A DNA stretch of 64,000 bases from Panagrolaimus kolymaensis (lineage: Eukaryota > Nematoda > Chromadorea > Rhabditida > Panagrolaimidae). The stretch is taken from the NCBI GenBank assembly GCA_028622995.1, contig JAJQJQ010000026.1:3162001-3226000 (forward strand). Direction: 5' to 3'. Position 1 is the first letter of the stretch; each line of letters starts with the position of its first letter. A program made the position numbers and the translations under genes. A model generated the notes under the pieces. That model saw nothing but the letters and a program-made list of their open reading frames with translations, had not been told where the DNA came from and searched no databases. Below are positions 51,372-63,300 of this stretch, one piece after another.

Positions 51372-51841
51372 TTAAACAACTATTTTTTAAACACCGTACA
51401 AAAAAAGTTGAAGAAAACAGCTTATTTTAGGAAAAGTTAGAAAACGTGTCCATGAAAGAAGAAAAGTATGGATAAATAAATAAATCATTGTGCTTAGCAA
51501 CGCATGGTTTTTTGAAAACAATACTTTGTCCATGTATTTTTTTTTTGTTTTACTTTTTTGGATGTATTTTTTATTATTCTTTTGTTGCGCGCGCATAAAA
51601 AATGATTTGAAATTAAAACACACAAAAAAAAGTTGGATAACCAACCGATCAGCATTGACGACGTCATATATCTTCTTTTTAAACCACCTGGAAAACCTGA
51701 CCCAATTAGATTAAAAAAAAGAAAAAGAGAGCTGCTCCTTTTATGTAATAATCCATTTACCCTGAACATAGATAGACGACATCCACCCTGTCCGTGAACC
51801 TTATCTTTTATCTTCTTCTTCTTATTTTGCATTGATTTTTG
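51372..51841. other. Divergent intergenic region
   Basis: 470 bp shared upstream region between the secreted glycoprotein (-) and the SOD-like gene (+). No gene seen. Confidence 0.5.
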
Positions 51842-52645
51842 ATGATTATGAAAAATACAACTGCTGCTATAATTTTTATCTTTTTTACAAGTGTAAAATT
51901 TGCGTATGCCTTTGAATCATCTTTACCTCATGCAGGTGGAGGAGTTTTTGATAAAACTATAAGTTCGTATTTTTATTTTCTTGCATTTTTTGTTAAAAAT
52001 TTGTGTGTTTTTTTCTAGCAATTAAAAAAGCAGTCGCTAGGTTGCAAAGTCCCGATGGAGAAGTTAAAGGCTTTGTTGAATTTACCCAATCTTTTCAAGC
52101 TGGGGCTCCAACGCATATAAATGGTACATTCAAAGGTACTCAATCTTTTTTATAGTTAGAGTTTTAAATTCAAAGATTAAAAGACAAAAATACTTTTTTA
52201 TTATTTTTTTTTAACTTTCAGGGCTGCCAGAAGAAGATGAATTTGGCATCAAAATTCTTGAATATGGTGATATGACAAATGGATGTCTCAGTATGGGAAA
52301 AGAATTTAATCCCGATGGTTTTAAAAAACGTGTTGACGCTCACGACACAACCCATTGGGTTGGAACTCTAGGGAATGTTAAAAATGGAAAAGTAATACAT
52401 ATTTTTAGAAACTTTTTTTCTTGAATGAAGGAGTGATTTCATTGTTTGTTTTTTAGTATGAAAATCATCACAACCACAAAGTTTCACTTTTCGGGCGAAA
52501 TAGTGTCATTGGAAGAGGGATAGTGCTTTTTGAAAACCGCGACGATGGAGGAGAATTCAGTACGAGAGAAAGTCAACAAAATGGATCCGTTGGAAGACCT
52601 GTAGCATGCGGAATTATTGGAACATTGGGTGGAAGTTTTGTGTAA
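51842..52645 (+). CDS. Secreted Cu/Zn-SOD-like protein lacking metal ligands
   Basis: Four exons (51842-51962, 52019-52135, 52222-52391, 52457-52645) give 198 residues. A signal peptide is followed by a Cu/Zn superoxide dismutase fold: 'KKAVARLQSPDGEVKGFVEF', 'KGLPEE', 'EYGDMTNGCLSMG', 'EFNP', 'VGTLGNV', 'SVIGRGIVLFE' and 'VACGIIG'. Aligned by eye to human SOD1, the copper ligands are replaced: His46 to Lys, His48 to Leu, His63 to Glu, His120 to Phe. The zinc ligands at 71 and 83 are also lost, while the His80 region reads 'THWVGT'. The structural disulfide Cys57-Cys146 is kept. It should therefore be a folded but catalytically inactive extracellular protein. The frame is clean with good splice sites, so it is not obviously a pseudogene. 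Confidence 0.8.
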
Positions 52646-52692
52646 TTACATATTTTTTTTTGTAAAACTTATTTGTATATTTTATTAAATCT

Positions 52693-52698
52693 AATAAA
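52693..52698 (+). terminator. Poly(A) signal AATAAA after the SOD-like gene
   Basis: AATAAA 48 bases past the stop of the SOD-like gene. Confidence 0.45.
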
Positions 52699-52843
52699 AA
52701 ATTTATTATCGAAATAAAAAAAAGAAAAACACAAGGAAAAAAATTGTGGAGAAGGTTTAACGATGAAGAAAATCTATTGGAAAATTGTTGTTGTTTTCTT
52801 CTTCATCAATGTATACTTCGTCTTCTAAAAAAAGCCGTTACAA

Positions 52844-53505
52844 TTAAAGATGCAAATTCAGATTAAGAAACAAACCTGATCTCCCAATCACAGCACATCC
52901 AGCCATAGTTTCAGCTCTACGTTTACAGTTAAGACATTTAATACGCAATAATCTTCCAACAACGGATTCAATTTCGTTTGTTACACTTACATCAAATCTT
53001 TTTAATGAGGTATAATAAAACGTGTCTTCAGAAAGCAACTAAAAAATAAATTCACTTAAATAATTCATAAATTTCGCATTCCACTTTACTTTAAATTTAT
53101 GCAAAGTAATTAAGCGCTTTCCATCAACGCAATATCTTAAATTTGTATCACCATTAAATAAAACTTCAATTTCATAAATTCTTGAATAATCTGCAGGTGG
53201 AAAATTTAAATGCACATCAATTATGGAAGGTTGTTGATTGGGAAAATTGGCTTGGAAGAAGGTTACGGTACCTTCAACTGTGCCAGTCCAAAATCCAAAA
53301 GTTGAAGAATTAAAAAATGTTGCCATTGCTCTAATTGGTGTAACTAAAAAACAATGAATTTAAATATTTAAAAAAATTTCTACAAACTTTGTGAAGCTCC
53401 ATGTGAAGCAAAATCATTTGGTTTAAAACCAGGTGGCGCTGAAGCTCCATAAATTATTACAGGTAAAATCGATAAAACAACGTTCAATACAAATAATTGA
53501 ATCAT
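52844..53505 (-). CDS. Second, more degenerate SOD-like secreted protein
   Basis: Three exons (53505-53388, 53343-53090, 53038-52844) give 188 residues and face the SOD-like gene tail to tail. A signal peptide ending 'VIIYGAS' is followed by 'GTVEGTVTFFQ' (strand 1-2 of the SOD fold), 'YEIEVLFNGDTNLRYC' at the place of the 'GFHVHEFGD...C' segment, 'IESVVGRLLRIK' in place of 'CIIGRTLVVHE', and 'ETMAGCAVIG' in place of 'SRLACGVIG'. No copper-ligand His survives and the zinc loop is largely missing, but the two disulfide Cys positions remain. The first donor is GTTTGT. SOD descent is inferred from motif order, so it is less certain than for the neighbour. Confidence 0.6.
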
Positions 53506-53784
53506 CCTTTTTTCTTTTCTTTTTTTTGCTGGATGCGCTGTTGTTATCCGAAATGGATTAAAACCTTGCGCAACTTTTTTTAAATGCTACTGACCCATTA
53601 TTTTTATTTGGGATGGAAAAAATTCAAAAAAGGGCGGTAAAAAAATGAGCAGCCAGCCATCCTAAGAAAAAAAGCAAAAAATAATATAAAAAAAGACACC
53701 TGCGGCAAAAATAAATATAAAGAAAACTTTGGCCTTAACAAATTTTTTATAACTTAACTTTCTTTTTATGTTATATAAATTAAA

Positions 53785-54017
53785 ATGCTTTGGCCTTGGA
53801 CAACATTTGTTTGGATTTATTTTAGCATATCTTTGACAGCATTGTTTATATTAGCTATTGCAATTCTATGTTTGATCGATGCGGGTACAAATAATTCTTT
53901 GAAGGTTGTAAAATTTATTAAAGTAAGTTTTTATTGATTTTTTTATATTCTGAAGTTAAACAATTTTAGTTTATGATAACACCTTTGATAAATTTTATTG
54001 AAAATCATATAAATTAA
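53785..54017 (+). CDS. Single-pass membrane micropeptide, 61 residues
   Basis: Two exons (53785-53922, 53970-54017) with a 47-bp GTAAGT/TTTTAG intron, phase 0. A short Trp-rich start ('MLWPWTTFVW') runs straight into one strong TM helix ('ISLTALFILAIAILCLI'), then a polar loop and an amphipathic end ('FMITPLINFIENHIN'). Precise in-frame splicing of so small a product argues against chance. I do not recognise it. Size and layout resemble regulatory micropeptides of membrane pumps or complexes, but that is only an analogy. Confidence 0.5.
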
Positions 54018-54414
54018 AGATATGATAATTTTAATCATGCATGCTTTTTATCTCTTTTAAAAATATGTAAATATGGGTTAAGTATTGCCTGAATAACAAT
54101 GTTATATTATTGTAAAAAAAATTTATTTTAGGATCACCAAAGTAGTCGTCAGAAATTTTAGTCACACTATTGTCTCCTCATAGATACAGATTTCACTATA
54201 CAAATGAAATTCAATAATTTTATTTTCCCTTTTTTTGTTGTTTTTTTTAAACAAAAAACATATAAACTAAAAAATATTTTCTTCATTTACAATGTCTGGA
54301 TTTTTGTTGTCAGGGCACGAAAAAAAAATTCCATGTCACTAAGGAAGCGCACAAAAGCCTTTCAGTTGCTGCTTCTATTTTTTTGGTTTATTTTTGTGAA
54401 ATCACTGTGTCAAA
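54018..54414. other. Intergenic
   Basis: About 400 bp of AT-rich sequence between plus-strand genes; nothing recognised. Confidence 0.5.
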
Positions 54415-55183
54415 ATGTCTTCCCTTAAACCTTTCAATATGACTTTTACTGAAGATGATCTGCGGTCAGTTAGATCATCAGCCGTTCAAGAAAGGCTTAC
54501 ACCCGTAATTAGAACTTTTACGCCTCCACCACGAATAGCTACACCACCTAGGACGCCTCCTCGACTTTTGACTCCAACAAGGGTTGATACACCTCCACGT
54601 ATTCCGCCTCGAGTTTCGACACCACCTAAACAAAGTTTTTATCAGCCGCGTCCTTCCACCATTGAACGTCGAATGCAAGTTAATAAAATTTTGGCAGATG
54701 AAGAACGTGAATATCAAAGACGTAAGCGTGAAAAACAGCAAAAAGATGATGAAAATTATTTAAAAGAGCAGCTAAAACTTTTAGAGGTTTGTTTGTTTTT
54801 TTCATTAAATTTATTGAATTCTATAGACTTTTTTTGTGTTATAGGAACAGCGAAAAAATAAGATTTCTCAAAACAAAAACTTGTCAAATGCAAAAAGTGC
54901 CGGCGACACTCAATTATTTCAAAAAAGTTCTTATAACCGCTTTTCAAATTCGCGTTATTATAAATGGGATTCGGAAGATGAAGACTCTCACCCACATCCC
55001 CATGAGCACATTCCAAATGATCCTCAACATGAAGAGCAACGTTGTGAGTTATGCCGTCGTGGACTTGAACAAGAACGTCGAGAACGCGAGCGTCGTTTAG
55101 CTCTTTTAGGAACTCGATCTCGAAGTGAACATTGTCGGACAATTCAACGTTTTGTTGAAGAAGTTGAAGATTCACCCAAATAA
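54415..55183 (+). CDS. Proline-rich, largely disordered protein with charged coiled coil
   Basis: Two exons (54415-54786, 54845-55183) join in phase 0 to 236 residues. Residues about 30-75 are a run of Thr-Pro-Pro-Arg repeats ('ATPPRTPPRLLTPTRVDTPP'), candidate SH3-binding or proline-directed kinase sites. A Lys/Glu/Arg-rich helix follows ('RKREKQQKDDENYLKEQL'), then a His/Asp-rich patch and 'CELCRRGLEQERRERERR'. The C-x2-C with later His/Cys could bind a metal, but no known finger fits. No signal peptide or TM helix is present. The family is unknown; a cytoplasmic or nuclear scaffold is plausible. Confidence 0.65.
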
Positions 55184-55397
55184 ATAAATTAAAAAAATTT
55201 ATGATACTTTAAATTAAAAATAAAAAAGATATGCAAAATAAATAAATATATAAATAAATATATGTAATTTAAGGATATTTTTTTTTCATGAAATTAATTC
55301 TATGATAAACCGTTAATTAATTTTCCTTTTCACCGGAGAAATATTCTTTTTTGTTTGTTATAAAAATCTGTTTTAAAAAAAGAGAAGAGATTGAAAT

Positions 55398-58300
55398 TTA
55401 ATTCATTTCTTTAATCAAAGTTTGTAAACATTGCAATTTATCTCGTGCAATGGTTAAAAGGTCATTGACATCATGCTTTTCTGCCATTTCTAAAAAAAAT
55501 AAAAATTATATTTATTGCTTATATTTTTAATCCGTTTTAATATATAAAAAAAGAAGAAAGTAATCTTTGCTCACTCACCATTATAAAATTTTATGATATC
55601 TGTAAAATCCATATTATTTTCAATTACAATATGTCTATATTGAGTTAACATTGCAAGAGCAAAGAATAATTGAAAATGGGGTGAAACTGATTGTTCTGCA
55701 GCCATTATAACTTCCCATAATTTATATACGTTTTCATATGTTAATTCTAAAATAGAGTAATTTTTTATGGGAAAAAAGTTGGAAATGATAGCGGACCTCT
55801 TTTAAAATCTAATAAAAACCATCGATATGCAAAATAAAGATGTGTAAAATCAGCGTTACTCATCATTAATTCAAATAATTCTGGATCCATTACTTGAACA
55901 ATGGATCGAAGATTCCCTAGATTTTCATCAATGCCATGATAATGAGGGAAATTAACTCGCATTCGTTCCATCATTTTTTCAAAACATTCTAATGTTACAA
56001 CTTCTAAAATTTCAAACACTCACAAAACTTTTTTTCTAAATAAAAGTAAAAAACAAACCATTTTCAAAGATTACAAGCAATGGCGCAGCTATATCACACA
56101 TGCCTTGAACATACCCATCATTGATATGTCTCCAAACATAAGTACACATGACTCTTTTAAGCCGTTGCAAATTTTCAATTTTGGAAAAGAATTCAGTATT
56201 TCTATCACATCTATCAACATCTTTTTCTATTCTATGCAAATTTGAACCAAATTCTTCAACAATATCCTGAAGTAAAAGCTTTTTTACTGTAGTTTTTAAA
56301 TGGAAAAAACTTACGATGACATCCTCGCCATTTTCTCCCTCGCATCCATTCTCTTTTTGCGGAGGCTCTTCTTCAAAGACATCACTTGCAAAAGATTGTT
56401 CTCGAATGGGTGGAAAATTGACGTCACCGTTTGCAGAGCTTTGTCGTAACCTTGCAGCTTTGAAAGCTTCCTGGTCACGTAGAATAACTTTTTCTTCAAT
56501 TGTTCCCCATCGTTGTAAATCCTGAGTATACCTTTCTTCCATATGTGGTAAAAGATCAGATAATTCTTCAGTCCAATTTACAAGTTTACTTATGTATGGC
56601 CAAACTTCTTCCCGTAATTCTGGCTCAATACCATAAATGTATGTTCTTTTAATAAATTCATTGAAAAGTTTTTGAGATTTTTCTTGACGACATTTCTGCC
56701 AAAATTTAACATCAACAGGACCTTCCACTTCCTCTGGGTAAATGGATTTAGTATTATTTACGAGTCCAGAAAGATGAGTTCGAATGGTTTTAAGATGGCG
56801 ACAATATGCAAGCCAACCATAAAATGCTCTTGAAAGAATTTGTAATCTCATTGTTTCACATGCATTTCCCAAACTGTTTCTGAAAATGAAGATATAAATA
56901 GCTGTCACAAATATACGGTGAATACCTGACGAGTTTATCTACAGAATTTTCTGAATTGTCATTGATATATGGAGAAGCAGGAACAGAGTGACTAAAATTA
57001 TTTTTATGTTATATGGCATTTGTGTTTAAAGGCTTTTACCATGATGGCTTATCAGTAACTGAACCACTTTCAGGTGTTTCAATTTCTTCAAATGATAGTT
57101 CACTTAATTGATCTGCAATATTTTTTGAATTTGTTGTTGTTGTGGAACTATTTGATATTGGTGCTGTTAATGGCAGAGGTCCATTGGGGCATGTTGTTGT
57201 ATTTATAATACGAAAAACATAATCATTAATTTCCACGGAAGAAGAAGATGACGATGACGATGAATTATTATTATTATTTTGCATGTCCCCATTTGCCGTT
57301 GCAGTTGTTGATGCTTCTTTCGTTCCATTTTCTTTTGAAAGAGGAATCATATTATTAACTAATGAAGAAACAACTGAGCTTGTTTTTCGTTTTAGACGAG
57401 GAAGAATTTTTCCTGAAAAAATAGAGAAATAAAAATTTCATTAATTAATATTCCATGCCACAAAAGAAGAATAAAATATAAAAAATTTAATTTTAACTAA
57501 CCTTTTCTTTCATGATTCCATAATGGAGGGTCGAGTCTAGAAAATGGAGCAAGCCCTGTTTCCAAACAAGCCAAGAATGAAAGACAATGCTGGCCGGGTG
57601 GAAATTGAAATGGAGCATATTGGACTCCTTCAGCATCAACAAAAACTAATGAAACTGGATGCACTTCGCCATGTTGATGAAGATGTAAATAAATTATACT
57701 TTGCATATTTATATTTACCACATATTTCCATAATTTATTGTTATCATTTTTAGGAGCTGGAGATGGCTCAGAGCTAAAGAAAGCAAATAAAATTAAATGT
57801 AAAATGGCAGTTTTGAAAAGGGCAAAATTCCAAAACTAAACTATACCTTGAATGCATTAATTGATTTGGTGTCCATTTAACGCTAAGAATCCCAGTGTTT
57901 TCACGATGCAACGACAAATAACCTTTTAACAAATCCTTCTTTTCGCTACTTGAAACGCAAACATTATTTTTTCCATATAACAAAGAAGACCGCATATTTT
58001 GATGAAGGGAAAATACGTAATCTCGATTAAATGAAGTTGCAATGGGATTTACTTCAGCACTTTTTATCATACTATTTCCTCGTTTCATGACCTATAAAAA
58101 TTTAAAAAAATAACAATAACACTTTAAATAGATGATAGCTCATTTTCCCCTTTTCTTCCTCCTCCGCTTTTGCAACTTCCGTAGTCGCTGCTGCCTGTAG
58201 CTATAAATAAAAATATTTACTAACCGATAATGGTGGCCTTTTAGGTGATGACGAAGGCGCAGATGCCGTTGATGTAATTCGACTTCGTTGAACTAATTCA

Positions 58301-60309
58301 TCCGCTGTAGGATCTCGATATCCAATATCCATAGGTTTAAGTAAAGTATAATCGATGGCACAAGGAGCCACTAAAAAAAGAAAGAAAATGAGAGAAGATT
58401 ATTATAATGATGGTAGAAAAAATGAAAGAAAGAAAAATGGTTTAACAACAACGACCGAAAGAAATGAAAAATGAGGGACTTGAAAGAATGTTGCAAAAAC
58501 AAGCAAAAAAATGTCTCTGTTTTTTTTTTGTTTCAATCTTTGGCATCTAAGGCGGTGGATTTTTTTAAAAAGAAGCTTTAGAAAAGCATAATTTTTGAGA
58601 TATAAAAATAATAAAAAAATAAATAGATAAAAAAATATAGAAATTAATTTAGAAATTAAAAAATATAAGCTTTTAAGCGCGAAACCTTTTTCATAATAAA
58701 TGCCAAAAGCAAAAAAATTAAAAAAATAAAGCGAAAAACATTGGATTGTCGTTTATTAGAAAGAAGAATAATAAAAAAAAAATCATAATAGTTTAAAAGC
58801 TAAACTAAAATGTCAAAATAAAAAATAATAGTAAATATGACACTACTACCGCCTTTTTTAAAAGCAAGCCTTTGGCACACTTGCTTGCTTAATCGCTGTT
58901 GATATTATTACTCCCAAAAGAGGCAAAAGACAACGAGAACGACGACTAGTTGTTGCGGCCTTTTATTTTTTTTAAATGCAATTTTTTTGATGTTTTTTTT
59001 ATTAAAAAAAAAGAATAATGCGCATGCTTGCTGCTGCTTCTTATTGATTGAAGCACAAAGAAAGAAAAAGGAGGGCCTTTCTTGCATGCTATTGCCAGAG
59101 GGAAAACCTACTACGGCTGCGGCCAACAAAAAAAAAATATTCTGTTATGGAAGATGAAGAACGGCTTTTCTAACTTTCGATGTATTCTTTAAAAGGCTTT
59201 CTTTCAAAAAATAAAGGAAAAAAACATAAGTATCTCAAAGCAAAAAGTAGAAAAAAAAAGAAGGATGCGTGTGTTTTTTGATGTTTTTTTTTGTTTGTTG
59301 TCTATTACTTTAACTTTTTTTTACGGTTGGCTAATGAAGCCGTAATCAATACTAAAACTAAAACAGCCTCAAGCAAGTTTAGTATTTTTCTGTTTTAAAT
59401 TACTTTTTCTTCCTATCTTTTCCCTATGGTTTAATTAAATATTCAGTTAATAAAAAAATGGGAAAAAGAAGATGTAAACAAAAAGAAAAATACTTGAAAG
59501 GAGTTCAAAGTAAAATGAAAAGAAAGACAAACCTAAAATTGCTGCAACCATTCCACCTCGAGATGGATCCAACATTAATGCATCCTTTTCATAATATCTT
59601 CGACATCTGAAAAATTGTACTTTTTTATTAACACAAAAATAATTTTTTGCTAATAACTTACTGAGGACTATTAAAAATATGATCAATTATTGAAGATAAT
59701 GCTCTTTCATGTAATGCAACTCGAATCCATAAGTAAGTATTTCGAGATCTAAAAAACACTCACATTTTTTTTGATAAAGTTATTATTCTGTTATTTTACC
59801 CTTCAGTTATTCCATGTTCAGTAGTTCGTTTAACAATATTAGCTGCGGGGCCAAAATTTTTTGAAATGCAATGAAGCAAAGCGAATGTTGTTTTGACCCC
59901 AAATAAACCCAATAATCTACGTCGTAAACCATCCAATAAACAATTTTCAACCGCAACTAAAAAAACAATTTTTTGTTTGTTTTGATATTTTTAAAACGTC
60001 ACAGAATCAAAAAAAAGGCTTACCGCAAATGCTGCTAACAATATTACTATAAAGACATATCCGCTTTTTATTAGCTCCCGATTCATCCATAATTCTTTTA
60101 ACTTCGCGTTTTAAAGCTTTTATTAATTCATCCTTCCTCAAATCAGCACCCTCTAATGGGACTTCAGACATCTCTATAGATATCACGGATCCATGCCGAG
60201 TTTTCCTTTCAAGAAAGCATTCGGAGATTTTTCTTTGGGGTACCTTTGAAATTTTACTCGTACTTTGTTCAACATGGCTTATTTGGCGTCGAGGAAATAA
60301 TTGTAGCAT
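55398..60309 (-). CDS. tbc-8: RUN and TBC domain RabGAP, SGSM/TBC-8 type
   Basis: A GTPase-activating protein for Rab GTPases; C. elegans TBC-8 acts in dense-core vesicle maturation with RAB-2. About 14 exons encode roughly 1,000 residues. The N-terminus carries a RUN domain ('[20 protein letters not shown]', '[20 protein letters not shown]'). A PH-like Rab-binding segment follows ('[20 protein letters not shown]'), then a Ser/Asn/Thr-rich linker. The TBC domain begins '[19 protein letters not shown]'. It has a long acidic insert, both catalytic motifs ('IEKDVDRC' with the Arg finger; 'YVQGMCDI' with the Gln finger) and ends in '[12 protein letters not shown]'. This order is that of SGSM1/2. 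A 1.2-kb intron at about 58.37-59.53 kb separates the RUN exons. Start at 60309. Confidence 0.88.
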
Positions 60310-63300
60310 TATTACGGTAAAATATGATTCCTTAAAAATTTATTTTTGACTTTAAAAAACACGTATCACAAAAAAAAATGAAATCTCGAAGAAAGATGAG
60401 AAACAAAAAAAGAAGCAAAAAATATTTGCAATTTTACCCTTAAAAAATATGTGGGTTTTTGATGTGACGATGACTTCTGTCATCAATGATTTGCATCTCT
60501 CACATATATATTTTTTTTTTGTTTTTTGTGGAAACGTTTTTATAAGAAAAAATGCTTTTGGCAGATGATGCTCACTTTGCGCTTGTCATGGCCATTAACA
60601 TGTTTTTTCTTCTTTTTTTTTTACTTTCAGCTTCCAGGGAAAATAAGTTGCAAGTAAAAAAAGATAACTACTAGAGAGAAAAGCCTAATTACAAAAAAAA
60701 AACAAGCTAGAAAAGGGGGCAAAAAGAAAAAATAAGTTGGTAGAAAAAAAAAATGAAAAATTGTGGAAAACATAGACCAATGAGTTTTTTGTTTGGAACT
60801 TTGAATGAATATCCACTTTTTTGGATGATGAATAAAAACTAAACCAATTCGAATCTATTGTTCTCATATGAAGTTTTTGTCGTTGGTGGCAAACAAAAAA
60901 GACTAGAAACTTAACAATAAAAGGGTATGGATGAAAGTTGTTTTTTTATTTTGTTTTGGATGAACGAGAAAAAGTTTGTTGACGGGGACTTAGAAAGGTT
61001 CAAAGAAGTGACACAAACTAAAAAGCTCTTATTTTTTGCATTCAATTAAAAACTTTTTTTGGCAGTTTTTTCTCCTCTGATGTGTAAATGAGATAAAGAA
61101 TATTAGAGGCTTATGTTGTCGGTTGAAAATTACATAAAAAAAGTGAAAGAGTTTTTAAGAAAAAAGGACTATAACGCGCGCTTCAATAAATTTTTCGAGA
61201 AAAATTTTGTTAAAGAAAATTGCACCTGCATTCGAACTTCGAAAGGTTCTTTCATTTTTTCTTTTTATTTTTTTCTTAATCCACATAGGCTTCAAAAATG
61301 CATTGAAACACATTTAACAACCAAACTTTTTAGTTAGAGTTTTAAATGAGGTATATAAAATACATGTGATGTTAGAAAAAAAAGAGCTAACTATAAGAAA
61401 TACGAAAAAAGGCATATGTACCATAAAATAAACTATTTTTTTCTTTTTAAAAAACTTTGAAAAAAAAATTTTGTTACTGAGAAGCAAAAAACAAAATTGT
61501 TTTAAAGTTCAAAGAAGTAACAAGAAAAAAAGGCAAAATAGGCAAAGGAAAAAAGAATTTGTTACTTTTACTTTCAATAAATAAAATTTTCATAAACACA
61601 TTGAAAAAAAAGCGGGGACAAAAGTATTTTGAATGAATTCGAGGCGGCTTTTCCAAATTTTAGTTAGTTAGTTTTCAGGATTTCCTTTAATCAGTTAAAA
61701 AAATTTCAAAGAAGAAAAAATAGAAAAAGAGAAAAAAAAGCATCGTTAGCTTTTTTTAAATGACGTCTCTCATTCATTGGAATACTTATTTCTCCTTGGA
61801 AATGCTGCTTTGGACCCAATTTTTTTCCATATTTTTTTTTATTCTCATTTTTCTTCCTATATTACTCCTTTAATGTCCTTCTTTTCCTTTAGCAACAACT
61901 CATGAGAAAGGCAAAAAATAAAAAACGCTATCAATAAAAGAAGAAGAAGAAAAAAACAGATGATAACTGCCTCCTTCAGAACCAAAATAAAAAAAGGCAA
62001 GGCGCTCCTTTCATCTTTCTTTTTTTTCTTCTTATACCCATAAGAATTAAAAGCATACATACAATCATGAAAAAAAAGAAGTATGACTCAAAACAAAGAA
62101 GCCTAATTATTCTTTCCTTTTTCTAAATCAAAACTCAATATTTTTTTAGACGTTTTTTCCTTTATAAACAAAAAATTTAAATAAAGAGGAGAGTGATCTT
62201 CGATGACTTTAGTTTGGCTCTCCCTTTCTCTTACATATACGTTTCAAAAGAAAAAAAATTTCAATTACTTTTCTCTTTTATTTTCTTCTTTATTATTTAA
62301 AGAAAAGGTGAAAATGTATTTAAATTAAGAAAGACTGAAAAAAAAGCTTAACTTTTATTTTTAATTTTTAGAATAAAGGATTTATTATTAATAAAAAATA
62401 AGTTGACGCAAAATCCTTCTTTGTAGCCTTTCTTTTTTTTATCATTTACTTTTTTTCTCAAATTGGCAAAAAATGGGATATCAATATCAAAAAACAAAAC
62501 AAAAAATGTTTATATTATTTTTTCGATTTCTTTTTTAAAAAAATGAAAGAACTATTAAAAATTAAAAGTGTTTCCGCTGGGGGTTCTTTTCGTTCGTAAA
62601 AGTCTAAACTTGTGATTTTTTAATTACTCAAAACTTGCACTTATATCTCAAATCCCCAAAGGTTTATTGCAACCATAAAAATAAAAATATAAAGAAAAAA
62701 AAGTGACTTTTAATCTTTCCCCATCAAAAAAAGATCTAAGAAAATGGTATATTTGGGTGACTGAAACCTAAAAGTTTCAAATAACTGCAGCGACGCCATA
62801 TGAGAAAGAATTCTTATATTATTATTATTACATTTTATCATTTTCTTATAGCTAAATCTTTAATCGTTTTGTTTTTCGCTAATAAAGCTTTAATTGGTTT
62901 TACCTCTTCCTTTTTCCATTTCCTATCATTGCCATTTACATTGTTCTAATTTTTATTTTATGATTGTGTACCCTAATAAGTAGAAGAATTAGACTAATCT
63001 ATCACATCCTTTTTTTAAACAGCCTTCAAACAATAGTAAAAAATTTAGTATCCATTTGAGTTTTTTCTTTTTCTTCTTTAAGAAATGCATGCTTCTTTCT
63101 CGGCTCATTCTATGTATCCATCTCCAATTAAGCCAGTATCAATGTCAGCTCTTTTTTCTCTTTTCAACACATTTTTTATACACATCAAAGTTTCTTCTCC
63201 TCCATTTTAGCTTTCATATCTAAGCAGCATTTTTTTTCTTTGCTTTGCCTTTCTTCTTTTCTTTTTTTTTCTTTATTTCTTCGATGCCACAAGAAATAAA

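Noticed and set aside
51842..52645. Calling this gene an active superoxide dismutase
   Set aside because: All four copper ligands and most zinc ligands are replaced, so only the fold can be claimed.
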